DNA from: Bacteroidota bacterium
GTDB lineage: Bacteria > Bacteroidota > Rhodothermia > Rhodothermales > UBA10348
Reading direction: 5' to 3'
Assembly: GCA_004356265.1 (NCBI GenBank)
Contig: SMXK01000211.1
Span: forward strand, 1 to 5,439
Length of the DNA: 5,439 nt
The translations under genes and the position numbers were made by a program. The notes beneath the pieces are model-generated. The model did not search any database, was not told the DNA's origin, and saw nothing but the letters and a program-made list of their open reading frames with translations. Below, piece after piece: positions 1 through 5,439 of this stretch. The stretch's first letter is position 1; each line of letters starts with the position of its first letter.

Positions 1-1462
1 AATCGATTCCATGCCGGAAGAGATCGATCAACTCGAACGACAGATTCGTCAACTCGAAATCGAGCGGGAGGCTATGAAGCGAGAGAAGGACAAGGTCAAG
101 CTGGGTTCGATCGCCGAGCAACTCGCCAACCTGGAAGAACAAAAACTGGCGCTGTCAGCCCGCTGGATAAAAGAAAAAGAGGTCATCCAGAAAATTCGAG
201 ACGCGAAGGAGGAAATTGAAAACCTCCGGACCAGCGCAGAGCGAATGGAACGAGAAGGCCTGTATGCGGAAGTTGCCGAAATTCGGTATGGTTCGATTCC
301 CGAACTGGAGCGGGTAGTAGAAGAGAGTAAAAAGCGGCTTTCCGAGATTCAGCAGGCCGGTGCGCTCCTGACAGAAGAAATTGATTCAGAGGATATAGCA
401 GCGGTCGTCGCGAAGTGGACAGGTATTCCCGTCTCTCGGATGTTGGAAAGCGAACGGTTGAAGCTTCTTAGAATGGATGATGAGCTTGAAAAGCGGGTAG
501 TTGGTCAGCGGGAAGCCGTAGAAGCGGTAGCCAACGCGGTGCGACGAGGACGAGCCGGATTGCAGGAAGAAAATCGGCCTATCGGATCGTTCATTTTTCT
601 CGGTTCAACTGGAGTTGGAAAGACCGAATTGGCCAAAGCTCTCGCGGAATTTTTATTCAATGACGAACACGCTCTCGTCCGGATTGACATGAGTGAATAC
701 CAGGAACGGCATTCTGTGAGCCGACTTGTGGGCGCGCCTCCGGGATACGTGGGTTACGAAGAAGGTGGCCAGCTTACAGAGCTTGTGCGCCGTAAACCGT
801 ATTCGGTTGTACTGTTGGATGAAATTGAAAAGGCCCATCCGGATGTATTCAACATCCTTCTTCAGGTATTGGATGATGGACGCCTTACAGATAATCAGGG
901 AAGGGTAATCGATTTCAAAAATACGATCATCATCATGACCAGTAATCTCGGGTCAGAAATCATTCAAAATACAATCGACTCCAGCGAAGAGGTGACGGCT
1001 GAAGTTGAGGAGGAACTCCGGGATTCCCTCATGGCCCTGTTAAAAAAACAGATGAGGCCGGAATTCCTGAATCGGATCGATGAAATTGTAGTGTTTCACC
1101 CTCTGGGACGAAAATCAATCAGACGCATTGCCGATATCCAGTTTGAACAAGTTCGTAAACTTGCAGCGCGAGCGAGCGAAATCGACCTGGAACTGACTGA
1201 TGCTGCCGGGGACTTTATCGCACAGAAAGGATTTGATCCCGTTTTCGGAGCCAGGCCCCTGAAACGAGTCCTGCAACAACAGGTGACGAATAAATTGGCC
1301 GAAGAGATTTTATCCGGATGGATTACGAAAGGTCAGAAGATCCGAATCGACGTTTCGGAAGATGGTAGTGGTCTACAGTTTGAAACCATGCGCCCGGACG
1401 ATGCCAATCATATTGCAGGGACCAACGGTAATCAACGCAACAAACTGTCCAGCGAAGCCTGA
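1..1462 (+). CDS. clpB: ATP-dependent chaperone ClpB, 5'-truncated by window edge
   Basis: This is the C-terminal part of ClpB (Hsp100), the cytoplasmic hexameric AAA+ disaggregase that works with DnaK to pull proteins out of aggregates. The frame is open to the left edge: codons before the ATG at 11 read Ile-Asp-Ser, which continue the family sequence, so that ATG is internal. Numbering from that Met, residues 1-110 are the coiled-coil middle domain, ending in 'YGSIPELE'. 'KWTGIPVSRM' leads into the second AAA+ domain, with Walker A GSTGVGKT (198-205), pore loop GYVG (245-248), Walker B VVLLDE (D270, E271), sensor-1 Asn312, arginine finger in FLNRID (R355) and sensor-2 GARPLKR (413-419). All key residues are intact. 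ClpB proteins are usually about 860 residues, so roughly 380 are missing to the left. The last 20 or so residues form a polar, poorly conserved tail. The 3' end overlaps the convergent kinase gene by 31 bp. Confidence 0.97.
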   Translation, partial: IDSMPEEIDQLERQIRQLEIEREAMKREKDKVKLGSIAEQLANLEEQKLALSARWIKEKEVIQKIRDAKEEIENLRTSAERMEREGLYAEVAEIRYGSIPELERVVEESKKRLSEIQQAGALLTEEIDSEDIAAVVAKWTGIPVSRMLESERLKLLRMDDELEKRVVGQREAVEAVANAVRRGRAGLQEENRPIGSFIFLGSTGVGKTELAKALAEFLFNDEHALVRIDMSEYQERHSVSRLVGAPPGYVGYEEGGQLTELVRRKPYSVVLLDEIEKAHPDVFNILLQVLDDGRLTDNQGRVIDFKNTIIIMTSNLGSEIIQNTIDSSEEVTAEVEEELRDSLMALLKKQMRPEFLNRIDEIVVFHPLGRKSIRRIADIQFEQVRKLAARASEIDLELTDAAGDFIAQKGFDPVFGARPLKRVLQQQVTNKLAEEILSGWITKGQKIRIDVSEDGSGLQFETMRPDDANHIAGTNGNQRNKLSSEA

Positions 1463-3870
1463 GCATCAGCGAGCAGGTAGTGCCCGGCCGGAACCGTTTC
1501 AGACAGAATTGCTACTGCCGTACGAAATGCTTCTTCTGCTTCCACCGGTCTATTGTCCCGCTCGAGCACCAGCCCAAGCATATGATAGTCATGTCCTGTT
1601 CGGGGGTGCAATGAAGCATAGTTCTCACCATGGATCGAAATCGCATCTCTAATTAATCGTTCAGACTCATCAAACTGCCCGAGCTCGCGAAGTACCTGAC
1701 TGAGTTTATTCATTGAATTAGCCAGACCGGCGTAGTGGTCGCCATACAGAAGTCTGCGAAGCGCAATGGCTTCTTCAAGCAACTGTTGAGAGGCCTCGTA
1801 ATTCCCCAGATCGTACGCCAGCGCTCCCAGATTATTCAAATTGCTGGCGACAAATGGGTGGTCATTTCCCAGAAGTTGTCGCTGCATGGATAGCGCCCTG
1901 CTGGTGACGATTTCGGCTGCTACTAAATCCGCCATATCCCCACTCGAATACACCACTCCCAGGTTAGACAGAGCCTCCGATATTTTCCGACTTTCCGGGC
2001 CTTCTAACTCCATGAACATATCCAGAGCGTCTTGCAGATATCCTTCCGCTCGTTCATGATCTGCCATCATATCCAGATATACAACGCCCAACTCATGGCT
2101 GCTTTCTGCGATCGCCATGTGTGGCCTCTCATAGAGGCGGCTTCGCATATCAAAAGCCTCAAGATGCATGATTTCGGCTCGTTCATCCAGGTTTTCTTCG
2201 TACCACCGAGCCACATCGAAAAGGCTCTGGGCAAGGTCCGCATGCTGCTCGCCGCCGTATAAAACACGCCGCATTTCGAGGGCTCGAAATAAGAGCGGTT
2301 CTGCCTTTTCCAGAAGCCCGAGCTGCAAATAAACAACCCCGATGGAATTCAACATTTCTGCCTGCACATCAGGTTGGTCGCCGAGTTCGAGCTCAATTCG
2401 GGCTACGCCCCGATCCAGCAGTTCCCGTGCTGTGACCTCACGCCCTCTCGCCATTTCCGGATCCACGTCTCCAAACATTCCGAGCATCAGCTCGGTCACC
2501 TGATCTTTTTTCAGAAGCGCTTGCTGGATTTCCTTGTTTTGCTCGGCAGTCACAAAAGCGAAACGGACCACGAGTACAAATACCGTGATGAGCATCAGAA
2601 CAAAAATTGCAGAAGCAGCTACTCCCCCCTTGTGCCGACGCACAAATTTTCCGGTCCTGTAGACGAAGGTATCACTTTGAGCCAGAACAGGCCTCCCGGT
2701 CCTGAAAGCGATGATGTCCTGCTTGAACTGATCTGCAGACTGATACCGCCTGTCCGGATCTTTTCTGAGGGCCATCAACACGATTCGATCGAGATCACCA
2801 GAAAGTTGTTTCCGGATCCGATCGATAGGTGCGCTACGGGTGCTGGTCAGTTCTGCGTCGGAGTCGGAATCACTTGACTTTACCCGTTTAATGGCCGTAC
2901 TGGGCTTTTCAGGTTCTTTTTCCAGAATGATTCTTTCGATTTCCGCCCGCGCTTCGTCGGTAAAATCATACGGCCTGCTTCCTGTCAAAAGCTCGTAGAG
3001 TAAAATACCGAGCTGGTACACGTCGCTGACTGTGGTAATCCGATCCCCGCGAATCTGCTCAGGCGAGGCATAATCAGGAGTCATCACGCGGACGCCTGTT
3101 TTTGTCATCGGAAGATCGGCATCCGTAGCGCCAGGGTCCAGGAATTTTGCAATTCCGAAATCGAGCAACTTAACTTCCCGCTCGTCTGTAACCAGGATAT
3201 TGCTGGGTTTGATATCCCGATGAATAATCAGTTTCTGGTGAGCATAATGGATGGCTGAACAGATTTGTTCAAAAAGCGCTAATCGCTCATCAATTGTAAG
3301 GCGCTCACGATCCGAGAAAGCGGTCAGAGAGGTGCCGTCCACGTAGTCCATAACGAAGTAAGACAGTCCGTCATCCGTTGCCCCACCATCGAGAAGTCGG
3401 GCGATGTTCGGATGCGTGAGGCTTGCAAGGATTCTTCGCTCGACCCGAAATCGATGTAATATTTCATCCGTGTCCATCCCACGGCGAATAATTTTGATCG
3501 CCACGAACCGATCGTCCGCCTTGTCCTGCCTGACACCAAGGTATACCTGCCCCATGCCGCCGCGTCCGAGGCGCCTGATCAAGCGATACGGACCCATCGT
3601 TTTGTTCACGTACGGATCATTTTCCTCATCATCGTCGAGCTGCTCGACCATATCAGCCAACATGTCGTTGAGATGATCTTTCCCGGACTTCTCTAAAAAA
3701 CCGGACGATTTTTCAGCCGCATCCAGAAGCGACATGACATCCTTCACCAGATCAGAATCATCCCCGCAGGACTCCGTCACGAACGACGCGCGGGCCGCCG
3801 GATCCAATTCAAGAGCAGCATCCAGAATCCGGTCTATCTCGCTCCAACGCTCAGGGCTGATTCCTTTCAT
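1432..3870 (-). CDS. Membrane Ser/Thr protein kinase with C-terminal TPR repeats
   Basis: An 812-residue Hanks-type (PknB-like) kinase. It is numbered here from the ATG at 3870, chosen because 'SPERWSEIDRILDAALEL' is the usual N-terminus of kinases linked to this sigma type. An in-frame ATG at 3981 would add 37 residues and overlap the sigma gene. Residues 1-90 are a helical, acidic leader. The kinase domain spans about 94-390: glycine loop GRGGMG (102-107), Lys126, Glu144, HRDIKPSN (217-224), DFG (237-239), SPE (269-271), Asp283 and Arg375. All catalytic residues are present, so it should be active. Thr256, Thr258 and Thr264 lie in the activation loop. A hydrophobic span at 415-440 after a basic stretch (RRHK) is the single membrane segment. 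Residues from about 500 to the end form seven TPR-like repeats of 41-44 residues, probably outside the cytoplasm and sensing a ligand or partner. It lies 85 bp behind the ECF sigma gene, its likely substrate. No Shine-Dalgarno sequence is visible. Confidence 0.93.
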   Translation of the reverse strand: MKGISPERWSEIDRILDAALELDPAARASFVTESCGDDSDLVKDVMSLLDAAEKSSGFLEKSGKDHLNDMLADMVEQLDDDEENDPYVNKTMGPYRLIRRLGRGGMGQVYLGVRQDKADDRFVAIKIIRRGMDTDEILHRFRVERRILASLTHPNIARLLDGGATDDGLSYFVMDYVDGTSLTAFSDRERLTIDERLALFEQICSAIHYAHQKLIIHRDIKPSNILVTDEREVKLLDFGIAKFLDPGATDADLPMTKTGVRVMTPDYASPEQIRGDRITTVSDVYQLGILLYELLTGSRPYDFTDEARAEIERIILEKEPEKPSTAIKRVKSSDSDSDAELTSTRSAPIDRIRKQLSGDLDRIVLMALRKDPDRRYQSADQFKQDIIAFRTGRPVLAQSDTFVYRTGKFVRRHKGGVAASAIFVLMLITVFVLVVRFAFVTAEQNKEIQQALLKKDQVTELMLGMFGDVDPEMARGREVTARELLDRGVARIELELGDQPDVQAEMLNSIGVVYLQLGLLEKAEPLLFRALEMRRVLYGGEQHADLAQSLFDVARWYEENLDERAEIMHLEAFDMRSRLYERPHMAIAESSHELGVVYLDMMADHERAEGYLQDALDMFMELEGPESRKISEALSNLGVVYSSGDMADLVAAEIVTSRALSMQRQLLGNDHPFVASNLNNLGALAYDLGNYEASQQLLEEAIALRRLLYGDHYAGLANSMNKLSQVLRELGQFDESERLIRDAISIHGENYASLHPRTGHDYHMLGLVLERDNRPVEAEEAFRTAVAILSETVPAGHYLLADAQASLDSLLR

Positions 3871-3955
3871 TGAGGGTGTATCGTGAGGGTACTCAGGAAG
3901 AATATGGTCGCATAGGATACGGCCGCCCGGGCGACCGATGGAAGCATTCGTGACT
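3871..3955 (-). other. Short gap between sigma and kinase genes
   Basis: These 85 bp separate the sigma stop codon from the chosen kinase start and carry no recognisable Shine-Dalgarno sequence. The kinase frame stays open through it up to an ATG at 3981, inside the sigma gene, so a longer kinase is formally possible. The gap contains a GC-rich near-palindrome (listed separately). The spacing and shared strand suggest co-transcription. Confidence 0.6.
3920..3937. repeat. GC-rich near-perfect palindrome between sigma and kinase genes
   Basis: CGGCCGCCCGGGCGACCG is an 18-bp palindrome with one mismatched pair (3923/3934); its central ten bases, CGCCCGGGCG, are perfect. It sits about 20 bp after the sigma stop and 50 bp before the kinase start. 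It could form a short stem in the transcript or be an operator. There is no T-run, so it is not a standard terminator. Chance occurrence is possible. Confidence 0.4.
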
Positions 3956-4522
3956 CTACTTCGATTCCTCGGCAAGCACAAGATATAAAAATGACTTGGC
4001 CTTCAACCAATCCCGGTCCACAGTCCGGCTGGAAAGAGACAACACAGCAGCAATTTCCTCGATCGACATCCCACCGAAAAATCTCAATTCAACGATTTGA
4101 GCCATTCTCGGACTTAACTCGTGAAGCTTTTTGAGCGCCTCGTCTATATCCAGAATTTCGACATTTGTATCAGCCGTGCTGATCATCGACGGATGTAGAT
4201 CCGTTCGATGCTGTTTCCCGCCGCGTTTTTCAGCATGAACCTTACGGGCATAATCGACAAGAATCTGTCGCATCGCTTTCGCCGACAACGCGTAAAAATG
4301 AATTCTGTCGTTAAAACTACTGTCTGACTTGTCGAACAGTTTTATATAGGCCTCGTGCACAAGACCTGTCGTATTCAGAGTCTGTCCAGGCCGCCGGTAC
4401 TGCAGCTGCCGATGCGCCATTTGGTGCAATTCGTTGTATGCCAACGTCAATAGGCGTTCACTGGCATCTTTATCTCCTTCGCGATGCGCAAGAAGTAGTC
4501 CGGTTATCGAATCGCCACCCAT
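3956..4522 (-). CDS. ECF sigma factor of the kinase-associated type (ECF43-like)
   Basis: A 188-residue extracytoplasmic-function sigma-70 factor, which would direct RNA polymerase to a specific promoter set. Region 2 covers about residues 20-100. Its 'LVHEAYIKL' (54-62) and 'FYALSAKAMRQILVDYARKVHAEKRGG' are characteristic of the Sigma70_ECF / TIGR02999-like group found beside Ser/Thr kinases. Region 4, with the helix-turn-helix that reads the -35 element, is about 137-183 ('LRFFGGMSIEEIAAVLSLSSRTVDRDWLKAK'-type sequence). Where most ECF factors have Asp-Ala-Glu-Asp in region 2.2, this one has Asn50-Thr51-Thr52-Gly53, leaving the polymerase-binding surface uncharged. No anti-sigma gene is adjacent; the kinase gene follows directly on the same strand. 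The start is well fixed, because an in-frame TAA lies at 4528-4526, one codon upstream of the ATG. No Shine-Dalgarno sequence is seen, only an AT-rich leader. Confidence 0.93.
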   Translation of the reverse strand: MGGDSITGLLLAHREGDKDASERLLTLAYNELHQMAHRQLQYRRPGQTLNTTGLVHEAYIKLFDKSDSSFNDRIHFYALSAKAMRQILVDYARKVHAEKRGGKQHRTDLHPSMISTADTNVEILDIDEALKKLHELSPRMAQIVELRFFGGMSIEEIAAVLSLSSRTVDRDWLKAKSFLYLVLAEESK

Positions 4523-4557
4523 AAATTAAAAGCTGATAAATCAGACGTCTATCCCAC

Positions 4558-4590
4558 AGAATATATCCCGAAACTCTCCATCTGTGCAAA
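4558..4590 (-). promoter_or_regulatory. Candidate promoter for the sigma-kinase genes
   Basis: On the minus strand, TTTG (4590-4587) is followed after 21 bp by TATATTCT (4565-4558), a partial fit to TAnnTTTG and the same spacing as the smc candidate. Transcription would start near 4550, about 30 bases before the sigma gene's ATG. No clear ECF-type -35 (AAC-containing) element was recognised, so autoregulation cannot be claimed from the sequence. Confidence 0.3.
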
Positions 4591-4591
4591 A
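4583..4591 (-). promoter_or_regulatory. Relaxed DnaA-box match (TTTTGCACA)
   Basis: The + strand TGTGCAAAA gives TTTTGCACA on the minus strand, which fits the relaxed consensus TTWTNCACA. It lies about 95 bp from the paired boxes and overlaps the TTTG element of the candidate sigma-gene promoter. Alone it would be weak evidence; it is listed because of the nearby pair. Confidence 0.25.
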
Positions 4592-4603
4592 TAAATTGAA
4601 ACT

Positions 4604-4628
4604 CATGCAATAACGGCTGTTATTGATG
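4604..4628. repeat. Hairpin-forming inverted repeat
   Basis: CAATAAC and GTTATTG (4608-4614 and 4619-4625) are exact inverted copies around a GGCT loop. Beyond a single unpaired G at 4607 the pairing continues with CAT (4604-4606) against ATG (4626-4628), giving ten pairs in total. It lies upstream of the candidate sigma-gene promoter, so it may be a regulator site rather than an RNA structure. No T-run follows on either strand, which argues against a terminator. Confidence 0.55.
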
Positions 4629-4684
4629 TGGTCGCAACGAAGGCTCTCTCATAATCTACTGATTTCACTGAACTTAGAGCACAT

Positions 4685-4693
4685 ATATCCACA
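4685..4693 (+). promoter_or_regulatory. DnaA-box-like sequence ATATCCACA, partner of the exact box
   Basis: Matches TTATCCACA at eight of nine bases, differing only in the first. It faces the exact box on the opposite strand, with 8 bp between the two. As the left arm of the palindrome it could equally be half of an operator for an unrelated dimeric regulator. Confidence 0.4.
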
Positions 4694-4709
4694 AAATATT
4701 TTGTGGATA
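4686..4709. repeat. Perfect 24-bp palindrome, AT-rich
   Basis: Every base of the half-site TATCCACAAAAT is mirrored by its complement across a centre between 4697 and 4698, with no spacer. The symmetry breaks only at 4685/4710 (A and A). A perfect palindrome this long in a promoter region is usually a binding site for a symmetric protein; here each arm also reads as a DnaA box. It sits about 90 bp upstream of the smc start and just upstream of the candidate smc promoter. It is unlikely to be a terminator, since both flanking genes point away from it. Confidence 0.85.
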
Positions 4710-4710
4710 A
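4702..4710 (-). promoter_or_regulatory. Exact DnaA-box consensus (TTATCCACA)
   Basis: The + strand reads TGTGGATAA, so the minus strand carries TTATCCACA, the strongest consensus for the replication initiator DnaA. It forms the right arm of the 24-bp palindrome. The match is seen directly; binding by DnaA is inferred. A nine-base match could occur by chance in a region this rich in A+T, but its pairing with a second, inverted near-match makes chance less likely. Confidence 0.5.
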
Positions 4711-4743
4711 TTTGATTTGCAAAACGGTTATATACTACATTTA
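4711..4743 (+). promoter_or_regulatory. Candidate Bacteroidota-type promoter for smc
   Basis: TTTG at 4711-4714 is followed after 21 bp by TACATTTA at 4736-4743, which fits the TAnnTTTG -7 element at seven of eight bases. A transcript would begin near 4750 and leave a leader of about 50 bases before the smc ATG. An overlapping TATACT at 4731-4736 could serve as a classical -10 element, but it lacks a good -35 partner. The call assumes a Bacteroidota-like primary sigma factor. Confidence 0.4.
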
Positions 4744-4799
4744 TTACCAGTTGCCGGTCGCAATGCCCGGCTCCTTCATTATTCCAATTCGGCTTCTGA

Positions 4800-5439
4800 A
4801 TGTACTTAAGTAAACTTGAACTACACGGGTTTAAAAGTTTTGCCGACCGCACGGTCGTGGACTTTTCTTCCGGCGTCACCGCGGTGGTCGGACCGAACGG
4901 ATGTGGCAAGTCCAATATCGTTGACGCTGTGCGCTGGGTCATAGGTGAACAGCGTGCACGAATTTTGCGCTCCGACAAGATGGAGGATATTATTTTCAAC
5001 GGCACCTCAACCCGAAGGCCGCTCGGCATGTCAGAGGTCCTGCTGACCATCGAAAATACAAGGGGCGTCTTGCCCATCGAGTACAGCGAAGTAACCATCG
5101 GCAGGCGGCTCTTCCGGTCTGGCGAATCGGAGTACCTGTTGAACGGTGTTCAATGTCGGTTGAAAGACATTACAGATCTGTTTATGGACACTGGCATGGG
5201 CGCCGGTGCTTATTCAGTCATTGAGCTCAAGATGATTGAAGATATATTGTCAGACAGTGCCGATGACCGCCGCCACATGTTTGAGGAAGCTGCGGGTATT
5301 TCGAAATACAAAACACGGCGAGGTCAGACGCTTCGAAAGCTTGCCGGAACTCAAACCGACTTAAATCGGGTCCGGGACATTGTCGACGAACTGGACAAAC
5401 ATGTCAGGAGTCTTGAGCGCCAGGCGAAGAAAGCATCTC
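4800..5439 (+). CDS. smc: Chromosome segregation ATPase SMC, N-terminal part, 3'-truncated
   Basis: The first 213 codons of SMC, the large coiled-coil ATPase that forms a DNA-loop-extruding ring with ScpA and ScpB and helps separate sister chromosomes. Full-length proteins are about 1,150-1,200 residues, so most lies beyond the right edge. 'MYLSKLELHGFKSFAD' is the classic N-terminus. An in-frame TGA at 4797-4799 directly precedes the ATG, so no earlier start exists. Walker A is GPNGCGKSN (31-39), followed by the family's 'DAVRWVIGEQ' and 'IFNGTSTRRP'. 'DTGMGAGAYSVIELKMIEDILSD' and 'RRHMFEEAAGISKYKTRR' mark the end of the N-terminal head, and the coiled coil begins at about residue 180 ('LRKLAGTQTDLNRVRDIVDELDKHV'). 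The 'AYSVIELKM' wording is typical of Bacteroidota and relatives. The upstream region has no Shine-Dalgarno sequence. The gene is transcribed away from the sigma-kinase pair. Confidence 0.96.
   Translation, partial: MYLSKLELHGFKSFADRTVVDFSSGVTAVVGPNGCGKSNIVDAVRWVIGEQRARILRSDKMEDIIFNGTSTRRPLGMSEVLLTIENTRGVLPIEYSEVTIGRRLFRSGESEYLLNGVQCRLKDITDLFMDTGMGAGAYSVIELKMIEDILSDSADDRRHMFEEAAGISKYKTRRGQTLRKLAGTQTDLNRVRDIVDELDKHVRSLERQAKKAS

Larger units (their letters stand above)
4523..4799. other. Divergent intergenic region between ECF sigma gene and smc
   Basis: A 277-bp non-coding stretch that must carry the promoters for both the leftward sigma-kinase genes and rightward smc. It is visibly richer in A+T than the genes on either side. 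It contains a 24-bp perfect palindrome with DnaA-box-like arms, a separate hairpin, one further relaxed DnaA-box match and candidate promoters in each direction, each listed separately. The long antisense reading frame that crosses part of it has no coding features. Confidence 0.85.

Noticed and set aside
11..13. ATG at 11 as the true start of the first gene
   Set aside because: The frame is open to the edge and the preceding codons (Ile-Asp-Ser) continue the ClpB middle-domain sequence, and the first AAA+ domain would be missing. The gene is cut by the window, not naturally short.
1362..1652. 96-codon plus-strand frame across the clpB/kinase junction
   Set aside because: It overlaps both genes in other frames and has a proline-rich, unfamiliar translation without a ribosome binding site.
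2374..2877. 167-codon reading frame on the plus strand
   Set aside because: It is antisense to the membrane and kinase C-lobe coding part of the kinase gene. The translation has no family resemblance and the opposite frame is clearly the real gene.
3871..3981. Kinase start at the upstream ATG (3981), adding 37 residues
   Set aside because: The extra residues show no family similarity and would overlap the sigma gene, while the ATG at 3870 gives the expected N-terminus. It remains possible because neither start has a Shine-Dalgarno sequence.
4686..4709. dif site (XerCD recombination) in the palindrome
   Set aside because: It lacks the 11-6-11 layout and the TTATGTTAAAT-like XerD arm, and is a continuous symmetric palindrome instead.
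4686..4709. Rho-independent terminator in the palindrome
   Set aside because: Both neighbouring genes are transcribed away from it, the stem is AT-rich and no T-run follows.
4523..4799. Chromosomal replication origin (oriC)
   Set aside because: Only one exact and two weaker DnaA-box matches are present, there is no dnaA gene or row of AT-rich 13-mers, and skew cannot be judged in 5.4 kb. Kept as a DnaA-related finding, not called an origin.
4649..5098. 149-codon reading frame on the minus strand
   Set aside because: It lies antisense to the start of smc and the intergenic palindrome, has no recognisable domain, and smc in this stretch is unmistakable.

Overview
The window reads as ordinary chromosomal DNA from a free-living bacterium, most likely of the Bacteroidota / Rhodothermota / Balneolota assemblage. 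Three things point there. The partial SMC protein carries the 'GAYSVIELKMIEDILSD' form of the segment after its DTGMG motif, which is typical of SMC in that assemblage; most other phyla have a 'GYSIIGQGRIDEIL'-like version. None of the three visible start codons has a Shine-Dalgarno sequence. The best promoter matches look like the Bacteroidota TTTG / TAnnTTTG pattern. The phylum call is inferred from protein motifs read by eye, not from a database search.

Layout, left to right. Positions 1-1462 (+) hold the 3' part of clpB, the Hsp100 disaggregase, cut by the window edge inside the middle domain. Positions 3870-1432 (-) encode an 812-residue membrane serine/threonine kinase with a C-terminal run of seven TPR-like repeats; its last codons overlap the end of clpB by 31 bp in convergent orientation. 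Upstream of it on the same strand, at 4522-3956, is a 188-residue ECF sigma factor, probably in an operon with the kinase. After a 277-bp divergent intergenic region, smc starts at 4800 (+) and runs off the right edge with 213 codons visible. No RNA genes, insertion sequences, CRISPR arrays or phage genes were seen.

How the genes work together: the sigma factor and kinase look like a matched signalling pair. The sigma factor belongs to the kinase-associated ECF type (the Sigma70_ECF / TIGR02999-like group, ECF43 in published classifications). It lacks the acidic residues that normally sit in region 2.2 and has Asn-Thr-Thr-Gly there. In the characterised Vibrio EcfP/PknT pair, phosphorylation of a threonine in region 2.2 replaces that missing charge and lets the sigma factor bind RNA polymerase. 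Here the partner kinase would receive its signal through the TPR region beyond its single membrane segment. clpB and smc are housekeeping neighbours with no obvious functional tie to the pair.

The sequence between the sigma gene and smc deserves the most attention outside the genes. It contains a perfect 24-bp palindrome formed by two facing DnaA-box-like sequences (one an exact TTATCCACA), a further relaxed DnaA-box match, a separate hairpin, and candidate promoters in both directions.
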